Source: Runella slithyformis DSM 19594 (GTDB taxonomy: Bacteria; Bacteroidota; Bacteroidia; Cytophagales; Spirosomataceae). From it: a stretch of 64,000 bases of DNA. Below the pieces are notes generated by a model. That model saw nothing but the letters and a program-made list of their open reading frames with translations. It did no database searches and had not been told where the DNA came from. The DNA is taken from positions 6,089,001 to 6,153,000 of the forward strand of contig NC_015703.1 of assembly GCF_000218895.1 (NCBI RefSeq), read 5' to 3'. Shown here in pieces: positions 26,799 to 34,808 of the stretch (position 1 is the first letter of the stretch; every line of letters begins with the position of its first letter). The translations under genes were made by a program, and so were the position numbers.

Positions 26799-28313
26799 CT
26801 ATTCCACTCCCATCAATGTCAAGGCAGCGCGGGCTTTATTGTCCACGCTGTTTTTGTATTCATGCTTCGGGTAGGTAAGCGCCTGTGTGAAGTGATCAAT
26901 CGCCTTGGCCCTGTTGCCTTTGGCCAGATACATATACCCCAATTGCAGGGCTGACGTGGCCCCAAAATACAGGCCCTGCGGCTGACTGAGCGCAATGGCG
27001 CGTTCATAATGAGTAATGGAAGCATCCGCTTGGTTTTGACGTTGCAGAATACGGCCCCAACGGTAGTGAAATTCAGCTTTGTCGTATTGAGTAGTAAAAA
27101 ATGACTCCGAAAACGGTTTCAATGCCAAAGCGGCTTCCGGCAAATACCCGCCATCAAACGCCAACCGGGCTTTCATTAAAGCTTTCTGCTGTCCTGAAAC
27201 TTCCTTCTTTCGAAAGCTTTTGGCGAATTTTTCCGCAAATTTATCGGCTTCCACATAACTCGTGCCCACGGCCGGCACCCGGTCCAGATAGGCTGTAGCA
27301 AGGTTTTCTTGACCGTCCAGCCAATGGCTCAGAAACAGTTTCATGTGCGTGTCTTTCAGGTAATTTTGGCCTTTGTACCGGGTCAAAAATCGTTTGAACT
27401 GCGTGCGTGCTTCGTCGTATTGACCTTTTTGAAGTAAAATCTCCCCTTTCAGGTATTCTAAAAACGGAAACTCAAGATAGTCACGACCGATGGGTCGTTG
27501 ATTAAGTAATTTCAGGGCCTGCTCTCCCCTGCCGTCTTTCATGGAAATCGTCGTGCCGAAAAAATGGAGCAGTAAGTTATCCTCTTTCTCATTGACGAAG
27601 GCCAGCAACGCCGTGTTCTGCGGTTCGGCATAGGTAAGAATATAAGCCTGAAGCAGCAACTCCACCAAGCGCGCCTCCGGTCCAAAGAGCGGGTCTTTTT
27701 GAATAATGGTTTTGATCTCACGCATTCCCTGCGGAATATTGCCGCGCAGGCCCAGGAGCTTGGTGACCCACTGATAATTTTGCGGAGCCGAGCCGATCAA
27801 TACATGAAGCATTCCCAACGACTTGTAAGTCGAAATAAAGTCAGGGTATTTTTTGGCATTTTCTTCCAGGAGTCGATACGCCCTGATGATGTCCCAACAG
27901 GCGCTGACCTCTTTGCCGAACTTCAGTTTGATAAATGCCCAGTGCAGCCGAATTTCGGCCTGATACAATCGCTGATAGGGGGAATCTGCCGGCAGATCAT
28001 CCAGATAGTCCAGCCGTGCCTCTTCATTGGGGGCCAATTGCTCAAACAGTCGCTTCTCGTCACTCACCAACAGCGTGACCATGTCGATATAGTCTTCTGC
28101 GTACACGGCAAAGGCTTTCTGCGGGCCCGCATTTTTTTCCTGTTGTAACAGCGCCTTTGCCGACGACACTTTCAACTTGAAGACCGCGGCGTAGGCCTGT
28201 TGAAGCGTGGGCGTAAGTTGATACGGATTATGTTGTCCGAAAGAAGGAGAATAAAACAGGAAGCAACTGAGGAAAAAGAAAAAAGCGCACGGACATACAT
28301 CGGTCTTTTTCAC
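26799..28313 (-). CDS. Secreted tetratricopeptide-repeat protein
   Basis: 504 residues. N-terminal signal peptide (about 1-26, ending YSPSFGQ) and then helix pairs with TPR spacing, clearest in the C-terminal half: QYDEARTQFKRFLTRY, AEFHYRWGRILQRQNQADASITHYERAI, ALQLGYMYLAKGNRAKAIDHFTQAL. A periplasmic or surface scaffolding role is likely; no enzyme motif is seen. Its start overlaps the stop of the Uma2 gene by 4 nt, so the two share a transcript from the upstream TATCTTTG promoter. Confidence 0.8.
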   Translation of the reverse strand: MKKTDVCPCAFFFFLSCFLFYSPSFGQHNPYQLTPTLQQAYAAVFKLKVSSAKALLQQEKNAGPQKAFAVYAEDYIDMVTLLVSDEKRLFEQLAPNEEARLDYLDDLPADSPYQRLYQAEIRLHWAFIKLKFGKEVSACWDIIRAYRLLEENAKKYPDFISTYKSLGMLHVLIGSAPQNYQWVTKLLGLRGNIPQGMREIKTIIQKDPLFGPEARLVELLLQAYILTYAEPQNTALLAFVNEKEDNLLLHFFGTTISMKDGRGEQALKLLNQRPIGRDYLEFPFLEYLKGEILLQKGQYDEARTQFKRFLTRYKGQNYLKDTHMKLFLSHWLDGQENLATAYLDRVPAVGTSYVEADKFAEKFAKSFRKKEVSGQQKALMKARLAFDGGYLPEAALALKPFSESFFTTQYDKAEFHYRWGRILQRQNQADASITHYERAIALSQPQGLYFGATSALQLGYMYLAKGNRAKAIDHFTQALTYPKHEYKNSVDNKARAALTLMGVE

Positions 28314-28939
28314 AATGTAAAACCTTCTTTTTGAAGCAGTTGAGCCAATGAAAATTGATATTCATCCAACACACTGACCGTTTTTTCCCAGGTCGAAATA
28401 ATGCCGTCCTGCCCGGCCCGAGCGACAAATTGCTGTTGGGTTCCCGAAAAAAACCAAATTACTTCCCGCACGCCGAAGTCCAACAATTTTTTGGTCTTGA
28501 TTCCGTAGTAATCCATTTCTGAAATACCGAAATCGGCCGTATCAGCCTGTATGTCCACCTCAATGACCGCTAAGGGAGGGATTTCAAAGTATTTATTCTT
28601 AAAGGTATGGTTTTGCAGGGCCGCCTTTTCATAGATGACAATGTCAGAGGAAATGTTACTACGCTTTTTAAGGTGAAAACCTACCTCATTTGTGACAATA
28701 AAATATTTGTTTCTGTCGATAGTATCGAACAAAAAATTCATTAAAACGCCGATAATAATGGCTTGGGTATCACTTTCGCCCATGATCTCTTCCGTTGTTT
28801 TCCGTTGATTTAATACATCTTTATAGCCCCGATAGTACATGGGCTTTCCGTCGTATTCTTCATAAATCAACGATTTCGGGATCTCATGTTTGGCAAATTT
28901 GGTCCGAATGCGTTTGCGTTTGGTGGAGACTGCTACCAT
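28310..28939 (-). CDS. Uma2 family (DUF820) putative restriction-endonuclease-like protein
   Basis: 209 residues. The pattern around SDIVIYEKAAL (about 98-108) and PPLAVIEVDIQADTADF (about 121-137) matches the PD-(D/E)xK core of Uma2 proteins, with the usual D...E-x-D/K residues. Families of this kind are abundant in Bacteroidota and cyanobacteria; their biological function is unknown. First gene of a two-gene unit with the TPR protein, starting 23 nt after a TATCTTTG promoter box. Confidence 0.8.
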   Translation of the reverse strand: MVAVSTKRKRIRTKFAKHEIPKSLIYEEYDGKPMYYRGYKDVLNQRKTTEEIMGESDTQAIIIGVLMNFLFDTIDRNKYFIVTNEVGFHLKKRSNISSDIVIYEKAALQNHTFKNKYFEIPPLAVIEVDIQADTADFGISEMDYYGIKTKKLLDFGVREVIWFFSGTQQQFVARAGQDGIISTWEKTVSVLDEYQFSLAQLLQKEGFTL

Positions 28940-28961
28940 GTCAATTCCTGTTTTTCTAAAC

Positions 28962-28969
28962 CAAAGATA
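28962..28969 (-). promoter_or_regulatory. -7 promoter element (TATCTTTG) of the Uma2-TPR unit
   Basis: Exact TAnnTTTG match on the minus strand, 23 nt before the Uma2 ATG. Confidence 0.55.
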
Positions 28970-28982
28970 GGCAAATAAACGG

Positions 28983-29426
28983 CTACCCTATCTCTTCGAT
29001 CAGACATTTCTTTTGCTGAAACAGGAAGCTGTCGCCGCGCTGTTTTCCCATCAGCGAGGCGCCCAGCGGCGATTGCGGCGACACCGCAATCACTTTGGTT
29101 CCCGCCATATCCAGCAGTCCTACGCTGACGGCCACGAAGAAATACCCCGCCGTGGTTTTGACCAACGTGCCCAACCCAACGCGCTGAAACTCAAACAACG
29201 GGTCGATGCGGTCCAGCACGGCCCGTTCCTGACGGATCTGATCGTACAGTTGGGCGTGTCGATCGCGTTCATTCTGGGCCATGGCCCGGGCGGTTTCGTA
29301 TTTATCGCCCGCACTGCTTTTGGTTTCTTCATTGGCCGAACTTTGGGCCGATTGCATGGCCTCCAATGCGGCCTGCATTCGGGAATCCAAATGTGCCTTT
29401 AAACGTTCTAAAACGGCTGCTTTCAT
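28983..29426 (-). CDS. GreA/GreB-like C-terminal domain protein
   Basis: 147 residues from the ATG of MKAAVLERLKAHLDSRM. An N-terminal helical region rich in A, E and Q (about 1-70, coiled-coil like) is followed by an FKBP-like C-terminal domain with VGLGTLVKTTAGYFFVAVSVG and AVSPQSPLGASLMGKQRGDSF, which resembles the secondary-channel-binding domain of Gre factors. The N-terminal coil is shorter and less acidic than in GreA, so transcript-cleavage activity is doubtful. Orthologues are often labelled 3-oxoacyl-ACP synthase, a label the sequence does not support. Confidence 0.65.
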   Translation of the reverse strand: MKAAVLERLKAHLDSRMQAALEAMQSAQSSANEETKSSAGDKYETARAMAQNERDRHAQLYDQIRQERAVLDRIDPLFEFQRVGLGTLVKTTAGYFFVAVSVGLLDMAGTKVIAVSPQSPLGASLMGKQRGDSFLFQQKKCLIEEIG

Positions 29427-29525
29427 AAGTTCGAGGTAATACTTGGCAGAGGACAATAGAAGTCGATGCAGGCAGCGCAAGCCGTTTCTGCTCCAACGTC
29501 TATTGTCCGGTGTCCCTTCGGGCGT

Positions 29526-30548
29526 TTACAATCGGTGATTAATGATTTGGTCGTACATCCCCGCAAAGGCCGACTGTTTTACGCCTTCCGACGAAAGAAA
29601 ATCGTGTGGGAAGCCCAATTCTATTTTGCTGAGGTCATTCAATCGCTCCATCATTTCATCCGGAATGGTCGAATCAAGGCTTTTCAGTGAATCCTGCAAC
29701 TGCTCTACGCGCCGCGCACCGATGACGGGCATGACGTTGGAAACGCGCTGCCGCGCCCAATTGATGGCTATCTGCGTGGGCGTGACGCCCAACTCCTCCG
29801 CAATCTCCACCACCGCCTGAGCGATGTCCTGACTGCGGCCGTTGCGCCGGAGGCTGTTTTCGGGTACGCGCCCGCCTTCTCCGCGCAGGTACTTGCCCGT
29901 CAGGGCCCCGCCGCCGATCACTCCCCAGGGTGTAACGGCCATGTCGAGGGCTTTGGCCATGGGCAACAGGTCGCGTTCAGCCCCGCGTTGCAGCAGTGAA
30001 TACTCAATCTGCAAGGCGGCAAATTGGCTCCAGCCCCGCAGTTCGGCCAGCATATTGGCCCGCGAGATCACCCAGGCAGGTGTATCCGAAATACCGATGT
30101 AGTGGACTTTCCCGCTGCGTACCAGATCATCCAACCCACGCATGACCTCTTCTACGGGCGTGGTAAAATCCCACATGTGGACCCAAAACAGGTCAATATA
30201 ATCCGTATTGAGGCGTTTTAAGCTTTCATTTAAGGAACGAATCATGTTTTTGCGATGATTGCCCGCATAATTGGGGTCGCCGTCGCGGTCCATCAGTGTA
30301 TATTTGGTGGCCAGTACAAAATGGTCGCGGTCAGAGGCGATAAAGTCCCCTAAAAATTTCTCGGAGGTTCCTTCAGTATAGCGATTGGCAGTATCAATAA
30401 AATTACCGCCGGCATTGGCATACATGTCAAAAATTTTCTTACTTTCATGTTTATCAGCCCCCCATCCCCATTCCGTCCCGAAGGTCATGGTGCCAAGACA
30501 AATTTCTGAAACACGAAGGCCTGATTTTCCCAATAATTTGAATTTCAT
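29526..30548 (-). CDS. Aldo/keto reductase
   Basis: 340 residues from the ATG of MKFKLLGKSGLRVSEICLGTMTFG. TIM-barrel fold with the catalytic tetrad recognisable as D in NFIDTANRYTEG, Y48-like in that segment, K in FVLATKYTL and H in LFWVHMWDF. The C-terminal NADPH-binding region has ARRVEQLQDSL. Family members reduce aldehydes and ketones with NADPH; the native substrate is unknown. Single gene, read away from the SRAP gene. Confidence 0.93.
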   Translation of the reverse strand: MKFKLLGKSGLRVSEICLGTMTFGTEWGWGADKHESKKIFDMYANAGGNFIDTANRYTEGTSEKFLGDFIASDRDHFVLATKYTLMDRDGDPNYAGNHRKNMIRSLNESLKRLNTDYIDLFWVHMWDFTTPVEEVMRGLDDLVRSGKVHYIGISDTPAWVISRANMLAELRGWSQFAALQIEYSLLQRGAERDLLPMAKALDMAVTPWGVIGGGALTGKYLRGEGGRVPENSLRRNGRSQDIAQAVVEIAEELGVTPTQIAINWARQRVSNVMPVIGARRVEQLQDSLKSLDSTIPDEMMERLNDLSKIELGFPHDFLSSEGVKQSAFAGMYDQIINHRL

Positions 30549-30689
30549 AGCAATGAAGTTTGTTAGGTAAAAAAGCACACGCGTTGCTCGGATTGTGCGT
30601 TAGTATACAAAACATGCACAGGCAGCAGCCTCATTTTTAGATGCAAATCTGCGTTTTTGCTCAAAATTACGGATAAAACTCGGTTAATT

Positions 30690-31436
30690 ATGTGTTTCCA
30701 CAATTCGTTAACAGCCACCGTTGCCGAAGTAGAGCAACGGTTTGAAGCCACCAATAAGACCAAGCAGGCTGATTTTGAGCCTGTTTACCACGGCAACGGC
30801 TTTGATTTTCCGGTCTGGCCCGTGATTACCGCGCAGGCCCCCAAAAGTATCCAATTATTTCAATGGGGTTTGGTGCCGCGTTGGGTCAAAACCAAGGAAG
30901 AAGCCGAAGAAATGCGAGCCAATACCCTCAACGCCAAGGCAGAAACGCTTGGAGAAAAGCCGTCTTTCAAGTACGCTCTTCGGGAAGCACAGCGTTGTCT
31001 GATTCCGTCCACAGGCTTCTTTGAATGGCAAACCGTGGGGAAAAATAAATACCCTTACTACATTCGACTGCGCAACCAACCCATCTTTGCCATGGCGGGC
31101 CTGTGGGAAAGTTGGCACAATCCCGCTTACCCCGATGATATTTGGAATACGTTCAGCATCATCACGACCGAAGCCAATCCGCTGATGGCCCGCATTCACA
31201 ACACCAAACAGCGCATGCCTTTGCTCCTGCTCCCCGGCAGCGAATCCCTTTGGCTGCAAAAAGACCTGGATACTGCGGCATTGAATGAAATCGCCCGTCC
31301 GCTGGATGACAGCCTGATGGAAGCCTTTACGGTGGGACGTCTTGTCAGTCACCGTACCGCCAACTCAAACGTACCCGAAGTGACCAATCCGTATGCCTAT
31401 CCCGAATTATCCCAACAACAATTGTCTCTTTTTTAG
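30690..31436 (+). CDS. SOS response-associated peptidase (SRAP; HMCES/YedK family)
   Basis: 248 residues. The start is fixed by function: catalytic Cys2 must directly follow the initiator Met, which is true at MCFHNSLTATV but not at an earlier in-frame start. Other conserved parts are NAKAET (about 79-84), RCLIPSTGFFEW (about 100-111) and the AR-H-x-R segment MARIHNTKQRMPLLL (about 170-184). The family forms a stable thiazolidine cross-link with abasic sites in single-stranded DNA, protecting replication forks. Confidence 0.93.
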   Translation: MCFHNSLTATVAEVEQRFEATNKTKQADFEPVYHGNGFDFPVWPVITAQAPKSIQLFQWGLVPRWVKTKEEAEEMRANTLNAKAETLGEKPSFKYALREAQRCLIPSTGFFEWQTVGKNKYPYYIRLRNQPIFAMAGLWESWHNPAYPDDIWNTFSIITTEANPLMARIHNTKQRMPLLLLPGSESLWLQKDLDTAALNEIARPLDDSLMEAFTVGRLVSHRTANSNVPEVTNPYAYPELSQQQLSLF

Positions 31437-31505
31437 CGTTTTTCATGAAAGGCTTTTGCCATTTCCCATTTTCATCGTGCTTTAACCTAAACAGTAACCA
31501 TTCTC

Positions 31506-32417
31506 ATGCTGCGAAAACTCATCCTTTGGGCCTGTATCTGCGGATTGTGCGGAGGGCTTTCATCCTGTTTTCGTTCGTGGCGTAAAAATGACCGCGACAT
31601 TCGGGAGCACTATGCCAACCGAACGGTGAAGCCTACATTTTATACCATCCAAAACGACAGTCTGAAGCTGTTTGTCGCCACGACCGGTGCCGATACGCTG
31701 CCCCCGTTATTGCTTATCCACGGGGCGCCCGGGGCCTGGTACGGGTATCTCAACATGGTGGATGACAGCATTTTGCAGCGTAAATACCACATTATTTCCG
31801 TTGATAGACTTGGGTACAATCATTCCATTCATCGAAAAAAACGCATTGTAACCTCCATTGATTTACAGGCGCGGGCAGCGGCTTTGGCGCTGTCGCTCAA
31901 TCATTCCCGACAAAAAGGCGTCTTGCTCGGCCGCTCGTACGGTGCTCCCATTGCGGCCAAGATCGCCATTTTGAATCCGACCCGTTTTCATAAACTGGTC
32001 ATGCTGGCCCCTGCCATTGACCCCGCCAAGGAAAAGTTCTGGTGGTTTTCCAAACCCGCCAAATGGTGGATCGTTCGGTTGTGGTTGCCGCATCGTATCA
32101 ATATGGCTTCGTTTGAGAAGTTTGCCCATGCCAAAGAACTGGAAAAACTGTCGGCGGAATGGCCGCTTCTGCAAGTGCCGACCACGGTAGTGCAGGGAGG
32201 AAAAGACTGGATCGTAGACCCTTCCAACCTTGATTATGCACGCTTAAAACTGGCCGAAAAGGAAGCGCAGTTTATTTTTTTACCGGAAGCGGGTCATTTA
32301 ATCACGCATTCTCACCCCGATTTGGTGCGCGAGCTGGTGCTTACGCCTTTTCAGCGCAAAGCGCTTGCCCCGGCAGCGAACGCCGCACAGGGCGGGAGTC
32401 ATGAAGAACACAAATAA
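31506..32417 (+). CDS. Lipoprotein alpha/beta hydrolase
   Basis: 303 residues. Lipobox-type signal LCGGLSSCF places it in the envelope. Alpha/beta-hydrolase motifs: oxyanion HGAPGAW (about 71-77), nucleophile elbow GRSYGAP (serine near 141), acid D in GGKDWIVDPSN and histidine in EAGHLITHSHP. Substrate not evident. It is followed by a GC-rich hairpin and the NamZ-like lipoprotein gene in the same direction, which hints at a shared cell-wall theme but proves nothing. Confidence 0.88.
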   Translation: MLRKLILWACICGLCGGLSSCFRSWRKNDRDIREHYANRTVKPTFYTIQNDSLKLFVATTGADTLPPLLLIHGAPGAWYGYLNMVDDSILQRKYHIISVDRLGYNHSIHRKKRIVTSIDLQARAAALALSLNHSRQKGVLLGRSYGAPIAAKIAILNPTRFHKLVMLAPAIDPAKEKFWWFSKPAKWWIVRLWLPHRINMASFEKFAHAKELEKLSAEWPLLQVPTTVVQGGKDWIVDPSNLDYARLKLAEKEAQFIFLPEAGHLITHSHPDLVRELVLTPFQRKALAPAANAAQGGSHEEHK

Positions 32418-32423
32418 GCAAGC

Positions 32424-32450
32424 CTCCCGGGCAGGGGGTGCCCCGGGAAG
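32424..32450 (+). other. GC-rich hairpin after the hydrolase gene
   Basis: CTCCCGGGCA pairs with TGCCCCGGGAAG with one bulge and a loop of about 4 nt. No T-run follows, so it may be a repeat-type palindrome or a weak terminator. Confidence 0.4.
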
Positions 32451-32584
32451 CAACGCATAGCCTCAGCTTGCATCCAAACGAAAGGAACGACCGCTGTTTC
32501 ATTAAGAATAAGTTACAACATTCTGAGCGCTGCACGCCCATTTGTTGTAACTTTCCTCCTTCAACCAATCCTGTATTTTTCTTT

Positions 32585-33808
32585 ATGAAACGGTCATTGT
32601 ATCTGTCTCTTTTTGTTGCCTCCTTATTTTTGGCTGCCTGCGCCGCCTTTACCCCCGCCCTCCAATCTGCAAATGCCGCCAAGGGCATCATTACGGGTGC
32701 CGACCAAACTTCCGTATACCTTCCCTACCTGAAAGGAAAACGCATCGGGATGCTGGTCAATCAAACGTCCGTCATCGGTAAAAAGCACTGTGTCGACAGC
32801 CTCGTCAGACTGGGCGTCCGGATCACAAAGATATTCGGGCCGGAGCACGGTTTCCGCGGAAATGCCAGCAATGGAGCCAAAGTAGACGACAGCATTGACC
32901 CCGCCACGGGCATTCCTGTGATTTCACTTTACGGCAAAAACCGCAAACCCTCCAAAGAACACCTGGCCGATGTCGATCTGATGATCTTTGACGTACAGGA
33001 CGTGGGCGCGCGTTTCTATACCTACATCAATACGCTCTCGTACGTCATGGAGGCCTGCGCCGAAAACGACAAAGAGTTGCTTATTTTGGACCGCCCCAAC
33101 CCCAACGGTTTTCTCGTAGACGGACCGATTTTGGAGCCTCATTTGAAATCAGGCATCGGCATCTTTCCCATCCCCATTGCGCACGGCATGACCATCGGCG
33201 AATTTGCCCAAATGATCAACGGTGAAGGCTGGTTGCCCAACGGGTTAAAGTGCAAATTAAAGATCATCAAGGTGGCCAATTATACGCACGATATGCCGTA
33301 CGAACTCCCCGTACCGCCTTCTCCCAACTTAAATACGCAGCAATCCATTCTGCTGTACCCCAGCATTTGTCTGTTTGAAGGCACTATTCTGAGTCAGGGG
33401 CGAGGCACGTACATGCCTTTTACGGTGTTGGGTGCCCCTCTGCTGAAAGGCAAATATGCCTTTTCATTTAAGCCGGTAAGCCTGAAAGGCATGAGCGAAA
33501 CACCTTTGCATCAGGATACGGATTGTTATGGATTGGATCTGCGAAAATATGACACCTCCGTTTTCCTCAAAACCAGGAAACTAAACCTGCAATGGCTCAT
33601 GGAACTGTACGCGGCCTATCCCGTCAAAGAAAAGTTTTTTGACATGAGTCAAAGCAAACAAATGGGAAATTTTGACAAGTTGGCCGGAACCGAGAACTTA
33701 AAACAACAGATCATTGCCGGAAAGACCGAAGCGGAAATACGTAAGAGTTGGGAACCGGGTCTGAGCGACTACAAAAGCACGCGGAAGAAGTATTTGCTGT
33801 ATCCGTAA
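32585..33808 (+). CDS. NamZ-type exo-beta-N-acetylmuramidase (DUF1343), lipoprotein
   Basis: 407 residues from the ATG of MKRSLYLSLFVASLFLAACA; a longer frame adds 49 residues before this obvious lipoprotein signal. DUF1343 core motifs: GKRIGMLVNQTSVIGK (about 55), IFGPEHGFRG (about 92), LMIFDVQDVGARFYTYI and PPSPNLNTQQSILLYPSICLFEGT (about 240-262). The family includes NamZ, which removes terminal MurNAc during muropeptide recycling. Lipid anchoring at LAAC suggests periplasmic work on cell-wall fragments. Confidence 0.9.
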   Translation: MKRSLYLSLFVASLFLAACAAFTPALQSANAAKGIITGADQTSVYLPYLKGKRIGMLVNQTSVIGKKHCVDSLVRLGVRITKIFGPEHGFRGNASNGAKVDDSIDPATGIPVISLYGKNRKPSKEHLADVDLMIFDVQDVGARFYTYINTLSYVMEACAENDKELLILDRPNPNGFLVDGPILEPHLKSGIGIFPIPIAHGMTIGEFAQMINGEGWLPNGLKCKLKIIKVANYTHDMPYELPVPPSPNLNTQQSILLYPSICLFEGTILSQGRGTYMPFTVLGAPLLKGKYAFSFKPVSLKGMSETPLHQDTDCYGLDLRKYDTSVFLKTRKLNLQWLMELYAAYPVKEKFFDMSQSKQMGNFDKLAGTENLKQQIIAGKTEAEIRKSWEPGLSDYKSTRKKYLLYP

Positions 33809-33813
33809 AAAGC

Positions 33814-33863
33814 AATATCCCTCGCCGCTACACAAACCCCTAAGGCAGCGCGAGGGATATTTT
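33814..33863 (+). terminator. Terminator after the NamZ-like gene
   Basis: AATATCCCTCGC (33814-33825) and GCGAGGGATATT (33850-33861) are perfect 12-nt arms with a 24-nt loop, followed by TT. It begins 6 nt after the stop codon. Confidence 0.7.
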
Positions 33864-33894
33864 ATCATAGGTTAAGTTGTGATTGAAACAACTA

Positions 33895-33949
33895 TGCAAA
33901 AATATGCAAACTTTTTATTTTAATGCAATTTTTTTTGCATTTTTTTGCA
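33895..33949. promoter_or_regulatory. Array of TGCA motifs upstream of the DeoR gene
   Basis: TGCA occurs at 33895, 33905, 33924, 33936 and 33946, mostly as ATGCAAA or TTGCA, in very AT-rich DNA. Spacings of 10, 19, 12 and 10 bp put most copies on one helix face. This is a plausible multi-site operator for the DeoR-family protein encoded downstream. Confidence 0.5.
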
Positions 33950-34015
33950 ATATATTTCACAACTTGCCTCCAATCGTTTCCAAAGACAATGATTGGAGAA
34001 CAAATAGCTTACCCT

Positions 34016-34765
34016 ATGATAAAAGAAGAACGCCAACGACTCATTATTGAGAAGCTTAACCGTGACCAAAAAATCAACTTAGTGGAGTTAAGCCAATTGC
34101 TGAATGTCTCTTACGACAGCATCCGACGCGACGTTATTGAATTGGAAGACAAAGGCTTACTAAAGAAAGTACACGGCGGAGCGGTGGCCAACTCCTACCT
34201 GTCGTTTAAAACGACGCAGGGCTTCGGCATCGACAATCAGGAAGTGCTCCACCTGACCCGAAAAGCCCAAAAACTCTTCGAAAATCATCAGGTGGTGTTG
34301 ATGGACGGCGGCACGACCAACTTCCACATTGCGGAGCAGTTTCCCAAGAACCTTGAGTTGACCGTCATTACCAACAGCCTGCCGCTCGCCGTCGTGCTCA
34401 ATGAGCATCCGAAGATCGAAACTATTCTGTTGGGAGGCACCTATCACAAGCGCTACCAGATCACGGTAGGCAATGAGGCCATGCGTCAACTGGAACACCT
34501 CCGCGTAGACTTATATCTCATGGGATTCAACGGGTTAGACCCTACCGTGGGCGTTACGCTGCGCAATTATGAAGAATCGGTTTTAAAACAAAAAATGGCA
34601 AAATCAGCGAAGAAAACAGCCATCTGCGCCATTACCGAAAAGATACACACCATCGAAACCTACAAGGTCTGCGATTTGCACGAAATAGACATTTTGGTTA
34701 CTGCGGTAAAGCCTTCCGACCCCATGCTGAACGATTTTCGCATCAACGGACTGGAAATCATCTAA
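34016..34765 (+). CDS. DeoR family transcriptional regulator
   Basis: 249 residues from MIKEERQRLIIEKL; an ATG 9 codons earlier (33989) is an alternative. N-terminal winged helix (about 1-55: INLVELSQLLNVSYDSIRRDVIELEDKGLLKKVHGG) with the DeoR signature, then a sugar-phosphate isomerase-like sensor domain (VVLMDGGTTNFHIAEQFP, ETILLGGTYHKRYQITVG, DLYLMGFNGLDPTVGVTL). Family members are usually repressors that respond to sugar phosphates. TGCA repeats on both sides may be its operators. No sugar-metabolism gene lies adjacent. Confidence 0.9.
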   Translation: MIKEERQRLIIEKLNRDQKINLVELSQLLNVSYDSIRRDVIELEDKGLLKKVHGGAVANSYLSFKTTQGFGIDNQEVLHLTRKAQKLFENHQVVLMDGGTTNFHIAEQFPKNLELTVITNSLPLAVVLNEHPKIETILLGGTYHKRYQITVGNEAMRQLEHLRVDLYLMGFNGLDPTVGVTLRNYEESVLKQKMAKSAKKTAICAITEKIHTIETYKVCDLHEIDILVTAVKPSDPMLNDFRINGLEII

Positions 34766-34770
34766 AACCT

Positions 34771-34795
34771 TGCAAAAGATTGCATCAAGCTTGCA
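34771..34795. promoter_or_regulatory. Second TGCA array, downstream of the DeoR gene
   Basis: TTGCAAAAGATTGCATCAAGCTTGCA carries TGCA at 34771, 34781 and 34792 (10 and 11 bp apart). It fills the 43-bp gap between two convergent genes and mirrors the upstream array. Confidence 0.45.
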
Positions 34796-34808
34796 ACATC
34801 GGCCCGAA

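Noticed and set aside
28983-29426. 3-oxoacyl-ACP synthase label commonly given to this protein type
   Set aside because: 147 residues with a GreA-like C-domain and no thiolase-fold motif or catalytic Cys-His-His set.
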